Positions 46,161-55,424 of a stretch of DNA of 64,000 bases are shown here, in pieces. The stretch's first letter is position 1. Each line of letters begins with the position of its first letter. Location of the stretch: assembly GCF_018736085.1 (NCBI RefSeq), contig NZ_CP076134.1, forward strand, positions 3,730,501-3,794,500, in the 5' to 3' direction. The notes below the pieces were generated by a model that was not told where the DNA came from, did not search any database, and worked only from the letters and a program-made list of their open reading frames with translations. The DNA is from Bradyrhizobium sediminis. Lineage in GTDB: Bacteria; Pseudomonadota; Alphaproteobacteria; Rhizobiales; Xanthobacteraceae. The position numbers and the translations under genes are program-made.

Positions 46161-47755
46161 CCGTGACCGTTCGATTTTGCGGTGCGGCTCGCACCGTGAC
46201 TGGTTCGTGCTACCTCGTCGAAGCTCCGTCCGGGCGCTTTCTGATCGACTGCGGCCTGTTCCAGGGTCCGAAGACGCTGAAGGAACTGAATTATAACCCC
46301 TTCCCGTTCCGGCCCGCCGACATCGATGCCGTGCTGCTGACGCATGCTCATATCGACCACAGCGGGCTATTGCCGAAACTGGTGCGCGTGGGCTTTGGCG
46401 GCAGGATTCTCGCGACGCGCGGAACCATCGACCTGTGTTCCTGGATGTTGCCGGATTCCGGGGGCATCCAGGAATCCGAAGTCGCCGCACTCAACCGGCG
46501 CAACGCGGCGCGCGGGCGACCGGAGGTCACTCCGATCTATACCCAGGCCGATGCAAAGGCCTCGCTGCAATCGTTCCATCCGGTCGAGTACGAGACGTGG
46601 ATCGATGTAGTGCCGGGCGTGCGCGCGCGCTACTGGAACGCCGGGCACCTGCTCGGCTCGGCCTCAATCGAAATTGAGTTCGTCGACGCGGGCTCAGGGG
46701 GACAACCGCTGCGCCTGCTCGTTTCGGGCGATGTCGGCCCCGATGCGAAACTGCTGCAGCCCGACCCAAAGGCGCCGGCGGGATTCGACTACGTGATCTC
46801 GGAAGCGACCTACGGCGACAGGATTCGCGCGAAAACGACGCCGGAAGAACGCCGCCAGCGCCTGGCATCCGAGGTTCGCGATGCAGCGGCGGCCAAGGGC
46901 GCCCTGCTGATCCCCGCCTTTGCCGTCGAGCGCACCCAGGAACTGATCGTCGATCTGGTCGACCTGATGGAGCGCGGCGACATACCGGCGGCGCCGATCT
47001 TTCTCGATTCGCCGTTGGCGATTCACGCGACGGAAGTTTTCCGGGAGCACGCCGAAAGCCTCGATCCGAATATCGACCTCAATCGTCTGTTCAACTCGCC
47101 GCATCTGCGGTCCACCGAGACCGTCGACGAAAGCAAGGCGATCGCGAAACTGACCGGCTTTCATATCATCATCGCGGCAAGCGGCATGTGCGACGCCGGT
47201 CGGATTCGACATCACCTCAAGCGCTGGCTGTGGAGCAACCGGGCCACCGTACTGCTGGCCGGCTTTCAGGCCCAGGGAACACTGGGCCGGTTTCTCCAGG
47301 ACGGCGCCAAGGCCGTCCGGATCCAGGGCGACGAGATCAAGGTGGCGGCCCGGATTCGCATGATCGATGACTATTCGGGTCACGCCGATGGCGCCGAGAT
47401 TGCACGATGGATCGCCGCGCGCCGCCCGATTCAGCGGGGTGTGTTTCTCGTTCACGGCGAGGAGGAAGCGATCGCAGGCATGGCCGAGCGCATCGCGGAG
47501 CGGATCGTGCCGGCGGCCAAACTTTTCCAGCCGGTGCTCGACGACATCTACGAGCTCTCGACGCCTGAGCCCGCTCTCATGGACGTGTCGCGCCGACGCC
47601 GGCTCGCGCCTGAAGCGGTGACGCATCTCGATTGGCACAACGACATGTCGAAGCTCGTGCTCGATATCAACGATCGGATCGAGGCGGCCGCCGACGACCG
47701 CGCCCGCGGCGTCATCATCCGGCGTCTCAAACGGGCCCTCGAAGAAGCCGGCTGA
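46157..47755 (+). CDS. Metallo-beta-lactamase/beta-CASP nuclease (CPSF-like)
   Basis: A 532-residue protein. MBL motifs: LTHAHIDHSGLLPKL (motif 2), WNAGHLLGSASIEIEF (motif 3), VSGDVG (motif 4). Beta-CASP motifs: SEATYGDR (A), DDYSGHADGAEI (B), VHGEEEA (C). An RNA-specificity region follows. This is the archaeal/eukaryotic CPSF-type RNA endo/exonuclease fold. As the third gene of a fully overlapping operon it may degrade RNA to nucleoside monophosphates for the phosphorylase. C-terminal 60 residues are Arg-rich helices. Confidence 0.9.
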   Translation: MTVTVRFCGAARTVTGSCYLVEAPSGRFLIDCGLFQGPKTLKELNYNPFPFRPADIDAVLLTHAHIDHSGLLPKLVRVGFGGRILATRGTIDLCSWMLPDSGGIQESEVAALNRRNAARGRPEVTPIYTQADAKASLQSFHPVEYETWIDVVPGVRARYWNAGHLLGSASIEIEFVDAGSGGQPLRLLVSGDVGPDAKLLQPDPKAPAGFDYVISEATYGDRIRAKTTPEERRQRLASEVRDAAAAKGALLIPAFAVERTQELIVDLVDLMERGDIPAAPIFLDSPLAIHATEVFREHAESLDPNIDLNRLFNSPHLRSTETVDESKAIAKLTGFHIIIAASGMCDAGRIRHHLKRWLWSNRATVLLAGFQAQGTLGRFLQDGAKAVRIQGDEIKVAARIRMIDDYSGHADGAEIARWIAARRPIQRGVFLVHGEEEAIAGMAERIAERIVPAAKLFQPVLDDIYELSTPEPALMDVSRRRRLAPEAVTHLDWHNDMSKLVLDINDRIEAAADDRARGVIIRRLKRALEEAG

Positions 47756-47915
47756 ACCAGGCATGGCCGGAAGCGCCGCGCCGGCTGCCTTCAGAGACGC
47801 ATATCAGAGCTTCGCGGGATGGCGGCGCCTGCGCTTTACCGGATGAACGATTCCTGTTCCAACTGGCTCTCACAGGCCGAGCCCTCAACATCGGCCGGAT
47901 TGAGGAGAGAACCGC

Positions 47916-49550
47916 ATGAAGCTCGGCACCGCCATCGCAGAAATCATGAAGCGCGAGGGGATCGAGATCCTCTGCGGCTATCCCGTCAATCATCTCATCG
48001 AACACGCCGCCAATGCCGACATCCGCCCCGTCATGGTGCGGCAGGAGCGCATCGGGATCCACATGGCGGACGCGATCTCCCGGGTCACCTCGGGGCAGAC
48101 GATCGGCGCCTTCTGCATGCAGCACGGCCCCGGCGCGGAGAACGCCATGGGTGGGGTGGCGCAATGTTACGGCGAATCCGTCCCGGTGCTGGTGCTGCCG
48201 ATGGGCTATGCGCGCCGGATCGCGAACATCGAGCCGAACTTCAATTCCAGTCAGGCGATGCGGGCGTTCGCGAAGTCGGCCGAGCCGATCAACATCGCAG
48301 CCGAGGTCTGCAACATTTTCCGCCGCGCCTTCACCAAGCTGAAGAACGGCCGCGGCGGCCCGGTCATCGTGGAAATCCCCTCCGACATGTGGAACGAGGA
48401 GGTGCCCGAGCCCCTGAACTACACGCCGGTGCTGCGCACCCGCTACGGCGCCGACCCCGTGCATGTGAAGGAAGCCGCCGCGCTGTTGATCGCTGCCAGG
48501 CGGCCGGTGATCTACGCCGGCCAGGGCGTCCACTACGCGCAGGCCTGGCCGCAGCTGAAACGGCTGGCGGAACGGCTCGCCATTCCCGTCACCACCAGCC
48601 TCGGCGGCAAGTCGTCGTTCCCGGAAACGCATCCGTTGTCGCTCGGTTCCGGCGGTCTGGCCGTGCCGCGCGCGGTGCCGAAGTTTCTCGCCGAGGCCGA
48701 CGTGATTTTCGGCATCGGCTGCTCATTCACCGAGACGAATTTCGGCATCGCCATGCCCAAGGGCAAAACCATCATCCATTCAACGCTGGACCCGGCGCAT
48801 CTCAACAAGGATGTCGAAGCCAGGATCGGATTGGTCGGAGACGCCGGGCTGGTGCTCGACGAATTGCTGAACGAGATCAACAAGAGCATCAAGACCGACC
48901 GCGATGCTACTGCTGTTGCAAGCGAAATTGCCGCTTCACACAAGGAGTGGCTGGCGAAATGGATGCCGAAGCTGACCAGCAACGACGCGCCGCTCAGCCC
49001 CTATCGCGTGTTGTGGGACTTGCAGCACACCGTCGACATCGAGAACACCATCATCACCCATGACGCCGGCAGCCCGCGCGACCAACTGTCGCCGTTCTGG
49101 AAAACGGTCGAGCCGCTGTCCTATATCGGCTGGGGCAAGACTACCCAGCTCGGTTACGGACTGGGCCTTGCGATGGGCGCCAAACTGGCAAAACCCGACA
49201 AGCTCTGCATCAACGTCTGGGGCGATGCCGCGATCGGCTTCACCGGCATGGATTTCGAAACCGCGGTGCGCGAGCGGATTCCGATTATGTCGATCCTGTT
49301 GAACAATTTCAGCATGGCGATCGAGCTGAAGGTGATGCCGATCTCGACCGAAAAATATCGCTCGACCGACATTTCCGGCGACTATGCCGCGATGGCGCGA
49401 GCCTTCGGCGGCTATGGCGAGCGGGTGACCAGGCCCGAAGACATCATCCCGGCGATCAAGCGCGGTATTGCCAAGACCAAAGAAGGCATCCCGGTGCTGC
49501 TGGAATTCATCACCTCGAAGGAGACCGAGGTTTCGCGGCCGGGAACGTAG
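47916..49550 (+). CDS. ThDP-dependent enzyme of the acetolactate synthase/benzoylformate decarboxylase superfamily
   Basis: A 544-residue protein with the three usual domains. The activating glutamate is in MVRQERIGIHMADA (residue about 44). The ThDP/Mg motif is WGDAAIGFTGMDFETAVRER ... LNNF. The central domain lacks obvious FAD-dependence signatures. The family includes acetolactate synthase-like decarboxylases and lyases on 2-oxo acids; the particular substrate is not evident. GAGGAGAG precedes the ATG. It stands alone, 160 bp after the beta-CASP gene. Confidence 0.8.
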   Translation: MKLGTAIAEIMKREGIEILCGYPVNHLIEHAANADIRPVMVRQERIGIHMADAISRVTSGQTIGAFCMQHGPGAENAMGGVAQCYGESVPVLVLPMGYARRIANIEPNFNSSQAMRAFAKSAEPINIAAEVCNIFRRAFTKLKNGRGGPVIVEIPSDMWNEEVPEPLNYTPVLRTRYGADPVHVKEAAALLIAARRPVIYAGQGVHYAQAWPQLKRLAERLAIPVTTSLGGKSSFPETHPLSLGSGGLAVPRAVPKFLAEADVIFGIGCSFTETNFGIAMPKGKTIIHSTLDPAHLNKDVEARIGLVGDAGLVLDELLNEINKSIKTDRDATAVASEIAASHKEWLAKWMPKLTSNDAPLSPYRVLWDLQHTVDIENTIITHDAGSPRDQLSPFWKTVEPLSYIGWGKTTQLGYGLGLAMGAKLAKPDKLCINVWGDAAIGFTGMDFETAVRERIPIMSILLNNFSMAIELKVMPISTEKYRSTDISGDYAAMARAFGGYGERVTRPEDIIPAIKRGIAKTKEGIPVLLEFITSKETEVSRPGT

Positions 49551-49650
49551 AGCGTTTTCAAGCGAAGTGGATACCGGTTCGCGTGAAGAAAACGCGTCAA
49601 AACAAAAAGATAGAGCCCCGTTCCGATTCAATCGGAACGAAAAAGGCTCT
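49551..49650. repeat. Rhizobiales-type intergenic repeat with palindrome
   Basis: AGCGTTTTCAAGCGAAGTGG ... GAAGAAAACGC is followed by a perfect dyad, CGTTCCGATT-C-AATCGGAACG (49619-49639), flanked by AGAGCC/GGCTCT. This composite repeat is familiar between genes in Bradyrhizobium relatives. It lies between convergent genes and may end transcription on the minus strand. Confidence 0.7.
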
Positions 49651-49697
49651 AGGCATGCCGGAACGCGAAGGCTGGAACGCGAAGGCTGGAACGAAAC

Positions 49698-49919
49698 CTA
49701 CGGCTTGAAGAACGCGGGATCGTTGAGCGCCTTGATCATGGTATCGACCATGTCGGCGGCGGCGTGGTCTTCGCGGCCCTCCAGCAGTTCCCACATCTTG
49801 CGCAAATTGGCCCGCATCGGCGCCTTCAGCGACGGATCGCGCTCGATCAGGGTCCGCGCAATGCAGAAGGCGATGCCTTCGCTGCCCATCCGTGTCTGTT
49901 CGATGGTGGGTTTGCTCAT
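49698..49919 (-). CDS. Small conserved hypothetical protein, 73 residues
   Basis: Starts MSKPTIEQTRMGSEGIAFCI. It is helical, acidic at the C-terminus, without signal peptide or membrane segment. GGAGCC lies upstream of the ATG. No function is recognised. It is convergent with the ThDP enzyme gene. Confidence 0.7.
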   Translation of the reverse strand: MSKPTIEQTRMGSEGIAFCIARTLIERDPSLKAPMRANLRKMWELLEGREDHAAADMVDTMIKALNDPAFFKP

Positions 49920-50026
49920 GGCCGGCTCCTTGTCGGATTTCTGATTGCTGGCGCCGCTGTTAGATCAAATCACGGCCCGTGGATAGCCAGCGCGTATCAA
50001 GGCAGGAGCGCAACCGCTGGCGCGCC

Positions 50027-51607
50027 CTACTCCGCCATCTCAGCCGGCACCGAGGCCGGACCGGCCAGCGGCTTCTCTTCCATCAGGATCATGCACAGCG
50101 AGGCACAAGCCATGAGTGCCGTGGCGGCGCCGAACACATAGCGGAATGCCGTGACCATGTCGGAGGCGAGAATCGAATTCACCGGGCCGCGATGCTCGCC
50201 GCCGAGCGAAATGTCCGCACCGAGCGCCATCAGCAGGATCGCGGTGAACGCCGCCACCGTGAATGACGCCATCAGCGCGCGAAAGAAATTCATCGCGCCG
50301 GTAGCGGTGCCGACCTGCGATCGCACCACCGAATTCTGGATCGATACCACGCTGACCGGAAAGGTGGTGCCGAGGCCGAGCGCGAATATCGACAGCAACG
50401 CCAACAGGCCCCACAGCGGCAGCGCGGTGAACGCCAGCGCACATCCGCAAAGCGCGGCCATCGACGTTCCGATGATGGCGACCCGCTTGTAGTGCCTGGC
50501 GCGGGCCATGGTTCGGCCCGCGATCGCGGCGCCGACGGTCGAAACAGCCGCCAGCGGAATCAGCGCAAGTCCGGCCTCGCTGGCGCTGAGACGGTAGACC
50601 ACTTCGTAATACAGCGGCAGATTCACCGTCAGCCCCAGCATCGCGCCCATCGCGCAGCTGCCGGCCACCATGGCGTAGGGCACCACTGTTCCCCCCATCA
50701 GCGGCAGCGGCAGGAACGGCTCTTCAGCATTCCGGGCATGCCACACGAACGCCAGCGCAAGCGCGACCGAGGCACCGATCATCGCCATGATGACAGGCGA
50801 CAGCCAGAGATAGCGGTTGCCGCCCCAAGTCAGCACCAGCATGAACACGACGGCGGAGGCCATCAGCAAGAGACCGCCGAGCCAGTCGACCTTGCGCCTG
50901 CGGTGAAACACCGGGATCTTGCCCATCTTCGGCAGCAGCAGCGCCAACGCTCCGAGCGCGAGCGGCACGTTGATCCAGAAGATCATCGACCAGTGCAGAT
51001 GCTCGGCGAACACCCCGCCGAGGATGGGCCCACCTATACCGCCAACGACCCATACGCCGCTGAAATAGGCCTGGTACTGGCCGCGTTCGCGCGGCGTCAC
51101 CACGTCGGAAATCACGGTCTGAACGATCGGCATGATGCCGCCGCCGCCGAGCCCCTGCAGGCCGCGCGCGAGAATCAGAACCGGCATGTTCGGCGCCACC
51201 GCACACAGGATCGAGCCCGCGACGAACAGGCTCAGCGCCGCGATGATCATGGCGCGGCGGCCGTAGATATCGGCCAGCGTGCCGAACACCGGCGCCACCG
51301 CGGTCGATGCCAGCAGGTAGGCAGAAATCACCCAGGACAGGCTGGAGACGTCCTGGAACTGGCGGCCGATGGTCGGCAGCGCGGTGGCGACGATGGTCTG
51401 GTCGAGGGCGGCCAGAAACATCGTCAGCAGCAGGCTCATCAGGATGGTGCGGACTTCGCCTTGCGTCAGCGGCGCGCGCGGCGCGATCGGCGGGGCGTCG
51501 CTGATGTCGATGACCTCGGTCGGGATATCCGACAGCTCTTCGGCGATCGCCTCGGGCAATGTCTGTGGGCCAGCCGGGTCACGGCTCTGCCGTTCGAACT
51601 TGTTCAT
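50027..51607 (-). CDS. MFS multidrug exporter, DHA2 (EmrB/QacA) family
   Basis: A 526-residue protein with 14 predicted membrane segments. Motif A (LADIYGRRAMIIAALSLF) and the DHA2 motifs around LDQTIVATALPTIGRQF and RGLQGLGGGGIMPI are present. A cytosolic N-terminus of about 55 residues is longer than usual. It exports drugs or toxic organics by proton antiport. ATG at 51607 is chosen over the far upstream 51721 because the latter adds a non-homologous Arg/Pro-rich stretch. No periplasmic adaptor (EmrA) gene is adjacent. Confidence 0.88.
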   Translation of the reverse strand: MNKFERQSRDPAGPQTLPEAIAEELSDIPTEVIDISDAPPIAPRAPLTQGEVRTILMSLLLTMFLAALDQTIVATALPTIGRQFQDVSSLSWVISAYLLASTAVAPVFGTLADIYGRRAMIIAALSLFVAGSILCAVAPNMPVLILARGLQGLGGGGIMPIVQTVISDVVTPRERGQYQAYFSGVWVVGGIGGPILGGVFAEHLHWSMIFWINVPLALGALALLLPKMGKIPVFHRRRKVDWLGGLLLMASAVVFMLVLTWGGNRYLWLSPVIMAMIGASVALALAFVWHARNAEEPFLPLPLMGGTVVPYAMVAGSCAMGAMLGLTVNLPLYYEVVYRLSASEAGLALIPLAAVSTVGAAIAGRTMARARHYKRVAIIGTSMAALCGCALAFTALPLWGLLALLSIFALGLGTTFPVSVVSIQNSVVRSQVGTATGAMNFFRALMASFTVAAFTAILLMALGADISLGGEHRGPVNSILASDMVTAFRYVFGAATALMACASLCMILMEEKPLAGPASVPAEMAE

Positions 51608-51755
51608 GTGGACGTTGGCTATCGGGGGCGCGCGGAATCGCGAAATCGCCTGCAATCTAGACGGCAAATCCGAGCCGCGGCAGCGGGTTGGGCGCATGGG
51701 TGCATCCCGCGCCGATGGCATCCCGTTCGCGTGATAGATTAAGTGAAGAGCAGCC

Positions 51756-52268
51756 TCAGGCCGGCCGCTTCTTCAGCCGCGCCCGCTTCGGCAACAGCGC
51801 CGGCCACTGCACGATGTGGTCCTCGAGGTCTTCGTCGGCGATCTCGTTCTCGGTTCCCTGCACCCGGCCGCGCACCGAGACGCCCGCCTCGTGAACGGTA
51901 TTGGGATCGCCCGAGATCAGCGGGTGCCACCAATAGAGATCGCGGCCTTCGGCGACGAGCTTGTAGCCGCAGCTCGGCGGCAGCCAGCTCAGGGTGCGGA
52001 CGTTCTCAGGCGTGAGTCGGACGCAGTCCGGAACCTTGTCGGAGCGGTTCGCATAGTCCTTGCAGGCGCACAGCTCCGCATCCAGCAAGCGGCAGGACAC
52101 GTGGGTGAAATAGATCTTGCCGGTATCCTCGTCCTCGAGTTTTTCCAGGCAGCAGCGCGCACAGCCGTCGCATAGGCTTTCCCATTCGGCGTTGGTCATC
52201 TCTTCCAACGTCTTGGTTTTCCAAAAGAATCCCTCTTGACCCGAGGGTGGCTTGAAAGGTGCGGTCAT
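51756..52268 (-). CDS. YcgN/UPF0260-family cysteine cluster protein
   Basis: A 170-residue soluble protein with the family cysteines in [40 protein letters not shown] and PSCGYKLV, suggesting zinc or iron-sulfur binding. The aromatic stretch [13 protein letters not shown] is characteristic. Function is unknown in the family; it is conserved in many proteobacteria. Confidence 0.88.
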   Translation of the reverse strand: MTAPFKPPSGQEGFFWKTKTLEEMTNAEWESLCDGCARCCLEKLEDEDTGKIYFTHVSCRLLDAELCACKDYANRSDKVPDCVRLTPENVRTLSWLPPSCGYKLVAEGRDLYWWHPLISGDPNTVHEAGVSVRGRVQGTENEIADEDLEDHIVQWPALLPKRARLKKRPA

Positions 52269-52551
52269 GAATCCCGAGATTTCCGGCGAGTGTGGGCTGA
52301 AGCCCTTCTAGGGGCTGGCGCCGCAAGGGCGCAAGCGACAAGGTCCGGCACCGCCAAAAAGTACCTGATGGCGTTAGCTCTGCTGTTCAAAATCGCGAGC
52401 CAGACCATTGGTTTATGGCCCCCGCTCGGTTAGATAGAGTGCGAGTCCCCTTTGGCGCAAAAGCGCCTTGGGTTTGCCGCAACATTCCCGCAAGACGTCT
52501 CGGCGGCGCCCGTCCGGGTGCCCGAGCGCTGCGAACTGACCAAGGGTCCCG
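52269..52551. other. Divergent intergenic region YcgN/penicillin-binding protein
   Basis: No gene or clear repeat is seen in these 283 bases. Confidence 0.4.
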
Positions 52552-54843
52552 GTGCGCCAGATCGTACCATCACAGTGGAAGAAGAAGATCCGGCATTTCA
52601 TGCTGGACCTGGATGCGCGCATCGACTCGACGCTGTTCTCCTCCGGCAAGGGCGCGCGCGAGCTCTACGAGCGGTTTTCCACTTTCATGGACCGCTTTTA
52701 TGTCGGCCGCTGGAAGCGCTGGGTGTTCATCGAACCCTTGTCGGAAGCCGCGACCATCGGGCTCGGCGGCCTGATCCTGATGCTGGCGCTGGCGATCCCG
52801 GCATTTCGCGAAACCTCCGACGACGACTGGCTGAAGAAGTCCGATCTCGCGGTGACGTTTCTTGACCGCTACGGCAACCCGATCGGCAGCCGCGGCATCA
52901 AGCACAATGATTCGATTCCGCTGGAGGATTTCCCGGACAATCTGATCAAGGCGACGCTCGCCACCGAGGATCGCCGGTTCTACGAGCATTTCGGCATCGA
53001 CATCGCCGGCACCGCGCGCGCGCTCGTGACCAACGCCCAGGCCGGCGGCGTGCGGCAGGGCGGCTCGTCGATCACCCAGCAGTTGGCCAAGAACCTGTTC
53101 CTGAACAACGAGCGCACCATCGAGCGCAAGGTCAAGGAAGCGTTCCTCGCGATCTGGCTGGAGACCCGGCTCACCAAGAACGAAATCCTGAAGCTCTATC
53201 TCGACCGCGCCTATATGGGCGGCGGCACCTTCGGCGTCGATGGCGCGGCGCATTTCTACTTCAACAAGTCGGCGCGCGACGTCAATCTGGCGGAATCCGC
53301 GATGCTCGCCGGGCTGTTCAAGGCCCCCACCAAATACGCGCCGCACATCAACCTGCCCGCCGCCCGCGCTCGCGCCAACGTGGTGCTGGACAATCTGGTC
53401 GATGCCGGCTTCATGACCGAGGGCCAGGTGTTCGGCGCGCGGCGCAATCCGGCCATCGCGGTCGATCGCCGCGACGAGAACTCGCCGAACTATTATCTCG
53501 ACTGGGCGTTCGACGAGATGCGCAGGCTGGTCGACACCTTTCCGAAGTCCTATGTCGAGCGCGTCTTCGTGGTACGCACCGCGATCGACATGAACGTGCA
53601 GCGCGCCGCGGAAGGCGCCGTCGAAAACCAGTTGCGCCAGTTCGGGCGCGACTATCACGCCACCCAGGCCGCAACCGTGGTCGCCGATCTCGACGGCGGC
53701 GTGCGCGCGATGGTCGGCGGCCGCGACTACGGCGCCAGCCAGTTCAACCGCGCGGTGGACGCGATGCGCCAGCCCGGTTCGTCGTTCAAGCCCTACGTCT
53801 ACACCACCGCGCTGCTCAACGGTTTCAAGCCGAATTCGATCGTGGTCGACGGCCCGGTCTGCATCGGCAACTGGTGTCCGCAGAATTACGGCCACTCCTA
53901 CTCCGGCGCGGTGACGCTGACGGTGGCGATCACCCGCTCGATCAACGTGATTCCGGTGAAGCTGTCGATTGCGCTTGGCGGCAAGACCGCGAATCCGGCC
54001 AAGGCCGGCCGCGCCAAGATCGTGGAAGTCGCACGCCGCTTCGGCATCAAGGCGCCGCTGCCGGACACGCCGTCGCTGCCGATCGGCTCCGACGAAGTCT
54101 CGGTGCTCGAACACGCGGTGGCCTATGCGACCTTCCCCAACAAGGGCAAGTCGGTCACGCCGCATGCGGTGCTGGAAGTCCGCACCGGCACCGGCGATCT
54201 GGTCTGGCGCTTCGACCGTGACGGAAAGAAGCCGCTGCAGGCGATACCGGCCTCCGTCGCCGCCGACATGGCGGGCATGATGAGCCACGTCGTCAGCGAG
54301 GGTACCGCGCGGCGCGCCGCGCTCGACGGCATTCCGACCGCCGGCAAGACCGGCACCACCAACGCCTATCGCGATGCCTGGTTCGTCGGATACACCGGCA
54401 ACTTCACCTGTGCGGTCTGGTACGGCAACGACGACTACTCGCCGACCAACCGCATGACCGGCGGCTCGCTGCCGGCGCAGACCTGGCACGACATCATGCT
54501 CGCGGCGCATCAGGGCGTCGAGATCAAGGAGATCGCGGGCATCGGCGCCGGCACGAAACTGCCTGCGCCCGCGGCCTCCGCGGCCATGGCCGCCAGCGGC
54601 GCGTCGAGACTGCCGGACATCAAACCGGGCCCGCCGCCGATCCTCACCAAGCGCGGTGCGGATATTCTGGTGCGCGTGGAAAAGATGCTCGACGAGGCCG
54701 GCAAGGCCGCGGGAAAAGCCACACCTGGCGATCCGGTGAAGCCCGGAAAGCCGGTGTCATCAAGCGCGATCGCATTCCCGGATAGTTTTGCCGCGGCAGC
54801 ACCTGGCGAAGCGGCGGCGACAGCTGCGCCGCGCAAGAACTGA
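52552..54843 (+). CDS. Class A penicillin-binding protein, PBP1A type
   Basis: A 763-residue bifunctional murein synthase. A cytosolic start, membrane helix at about 68-85, glycosyltransferase domain with ATEDRRFYEHFGIDIAGT (Glu near 139) and QGGSSITQQLAKNLFL, and a transpeptidase domain with SSFKPYVY (Ser near 408), SIN (TRSINVIPV) and KTGTTNAYRDAWFVG (near 598). It polymerises and crosslinks peptidoglycan in the periplasm. The GTG at 52552 gives MRQIVPSQWKKKIRHF, a typical start for these proteins; ATG 52600 is an alternative. Two DUF1214/DUF1254-like genes follow with a 2-bp gap and a 4-bp overlap. Confidence 0.93.
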   Translation: MRQIVPSQWKKKIRHFMLDLDARIDSTLFSSGKGARELYERFSTFMDRFYVGRWKRWVFIEPLSEAATIGLGGLILMLALAIPAFRETSDDDWLKKSDLAVTFLDRYGNPIGSRGIKHNDSIPLEDFPDNLIKATLATEDRRFYEHFGIDIAGTARALVTNAQAGGVRQGGSSITQQLAKNLFLNNERTIERKVKEAFLAIWLETRLTKNEILKLYLDRAYMGGGTFGVDGAAHFYFNKSARDVNLAESAMLAGLFKAPTKYAPHINLPAARARANVVLDNLVDAGFMTEGQVFGARRNPAIAVDRRDENSPNYYLDWAFDEMRRLVDTFPKSYVERVFVVRTAIDMNVQRAAEGAVENQLRQFGRDYHATQAATVVADLDGGVRAMVGGRDYGASQFNRAVDAMRQPGSSFKPYVYTTALLNGFKPNSIVVDGPVCIGNWCPQNYGHSYSGAVTLTVAITRSINVIPVKLSIALGGKTANPAKAGRAKIVEVARRFGIKAPLPDTPSLPIGSDEVSVLEHAVAYATFPNKGKSVTPHAVLEVRTGTGDLVWRFDRDGKKPLQAIPASVAADMAGMMSHVVSEGTARRAALDGIPTAGKTGTTNAYRDAWFVGYTGNFTCAVWYGNDDYSPTNRMTGGSLPAQTWHDIMLAAHQGVEIKEIAGIGAGTKLPAPAASAAMAASGASRLPDIKPGPPPILTKRGADILVRVEKMLDEAGKAAGKATPGDPVKPGKPVSSSAIAFPDSFAAAAPGEAAATAAPRKN

Positions 54844-54845
54844 CC

Positions 54846-55424
54846 GTGCGGCTGATCTTCATCACACTGCTGGCGCTGATCCTCGCCACCGTCGTCGGCC
54901 TCGGCGCCACCTGGATGACCGCGACGCGCGGCACCGATCTCGGCACGCTGACGATCGGCGCCTGGACCGCCCGGCCGAAGACCGGCACCGCGGACATCGA
55001 CCCCTATTCACGCGCCTCGATCGCCCGCAGTGGCGAATTGCCGGTCGGCACCGGCGACGGCATCGCCTTCTCGGCGACATCAGACGACCGCAAGAAGCCC
55101 CTCGACGGGCGCTGTGACGTGGTGGTCAGCGGCGTCACGCCCGCAGCCCGGTTCTGGACGCTGACGCTCTACGACACCAAGGGACGTCTGGTCGCCAATT
55201 CGCTGCAACGCTACGGCTTTACCAGCCAGGAAATCATTCGCGGCGCCGATGGCGCCTTCGAGATCCGGGTGGCGTCGCGGTCGCGCGCCGGAAACTGGCT
55301 CCCCACCGGCGGCATCGAACGTTATGCGCTGATGCTTCGGCTCTACGACACCCCGGTCGGCGTCGCGACGCGGACGCAACGCGATGCGCCGATGCCATCG
55401 ATTGCGACAGTGGGGTGCCCATGA
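54846..55424 (+). CDS. DUF1214-like secreted protein
   Basis: A 192-residue protein from a GTG start 2 bp after the penicillin-binding protein gene. An N-terminal membrane/signal segment (1-25) precedes a domain with RFWTLTLYDTKGRLVANSLQRYGFTSQEI and GNWLPTGGIERYALMLRLYDTPV, the C-terminal part of DUF1214 (related to the lipase/'VPA0450-type' beta domain). Function unknown. Tight linkage to the murein synthase suggests an envelope role. Confidence 0.8.
   Translation: MRLIFITLLALILATVVGLGATWMTATRGTDLGTLTIGAWTARPKTGTADIDPYSRASIARSGELPVGTGDGIAFSATSDDRKKPLDGRCDVVVSGVTPAARFWTLTLYDTKGRLVANSLQRYGFTSQEIIRGADGAFEIRVASRSRAGNWLPTGGIERYALMLRLYDTPVGVATRTQRDAPMPSIATVGCP

Noticed and set aside
47916..49550. 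Calling the ThDP enzyme a second oxalyl-CoA decarboxylase or acetolactate synthase
   Set aside because: It lacks the Oxc signature [18 protein letters not shown] and has no acetolactate-synthase-specific features that I can see; left as a superfamily assignment.
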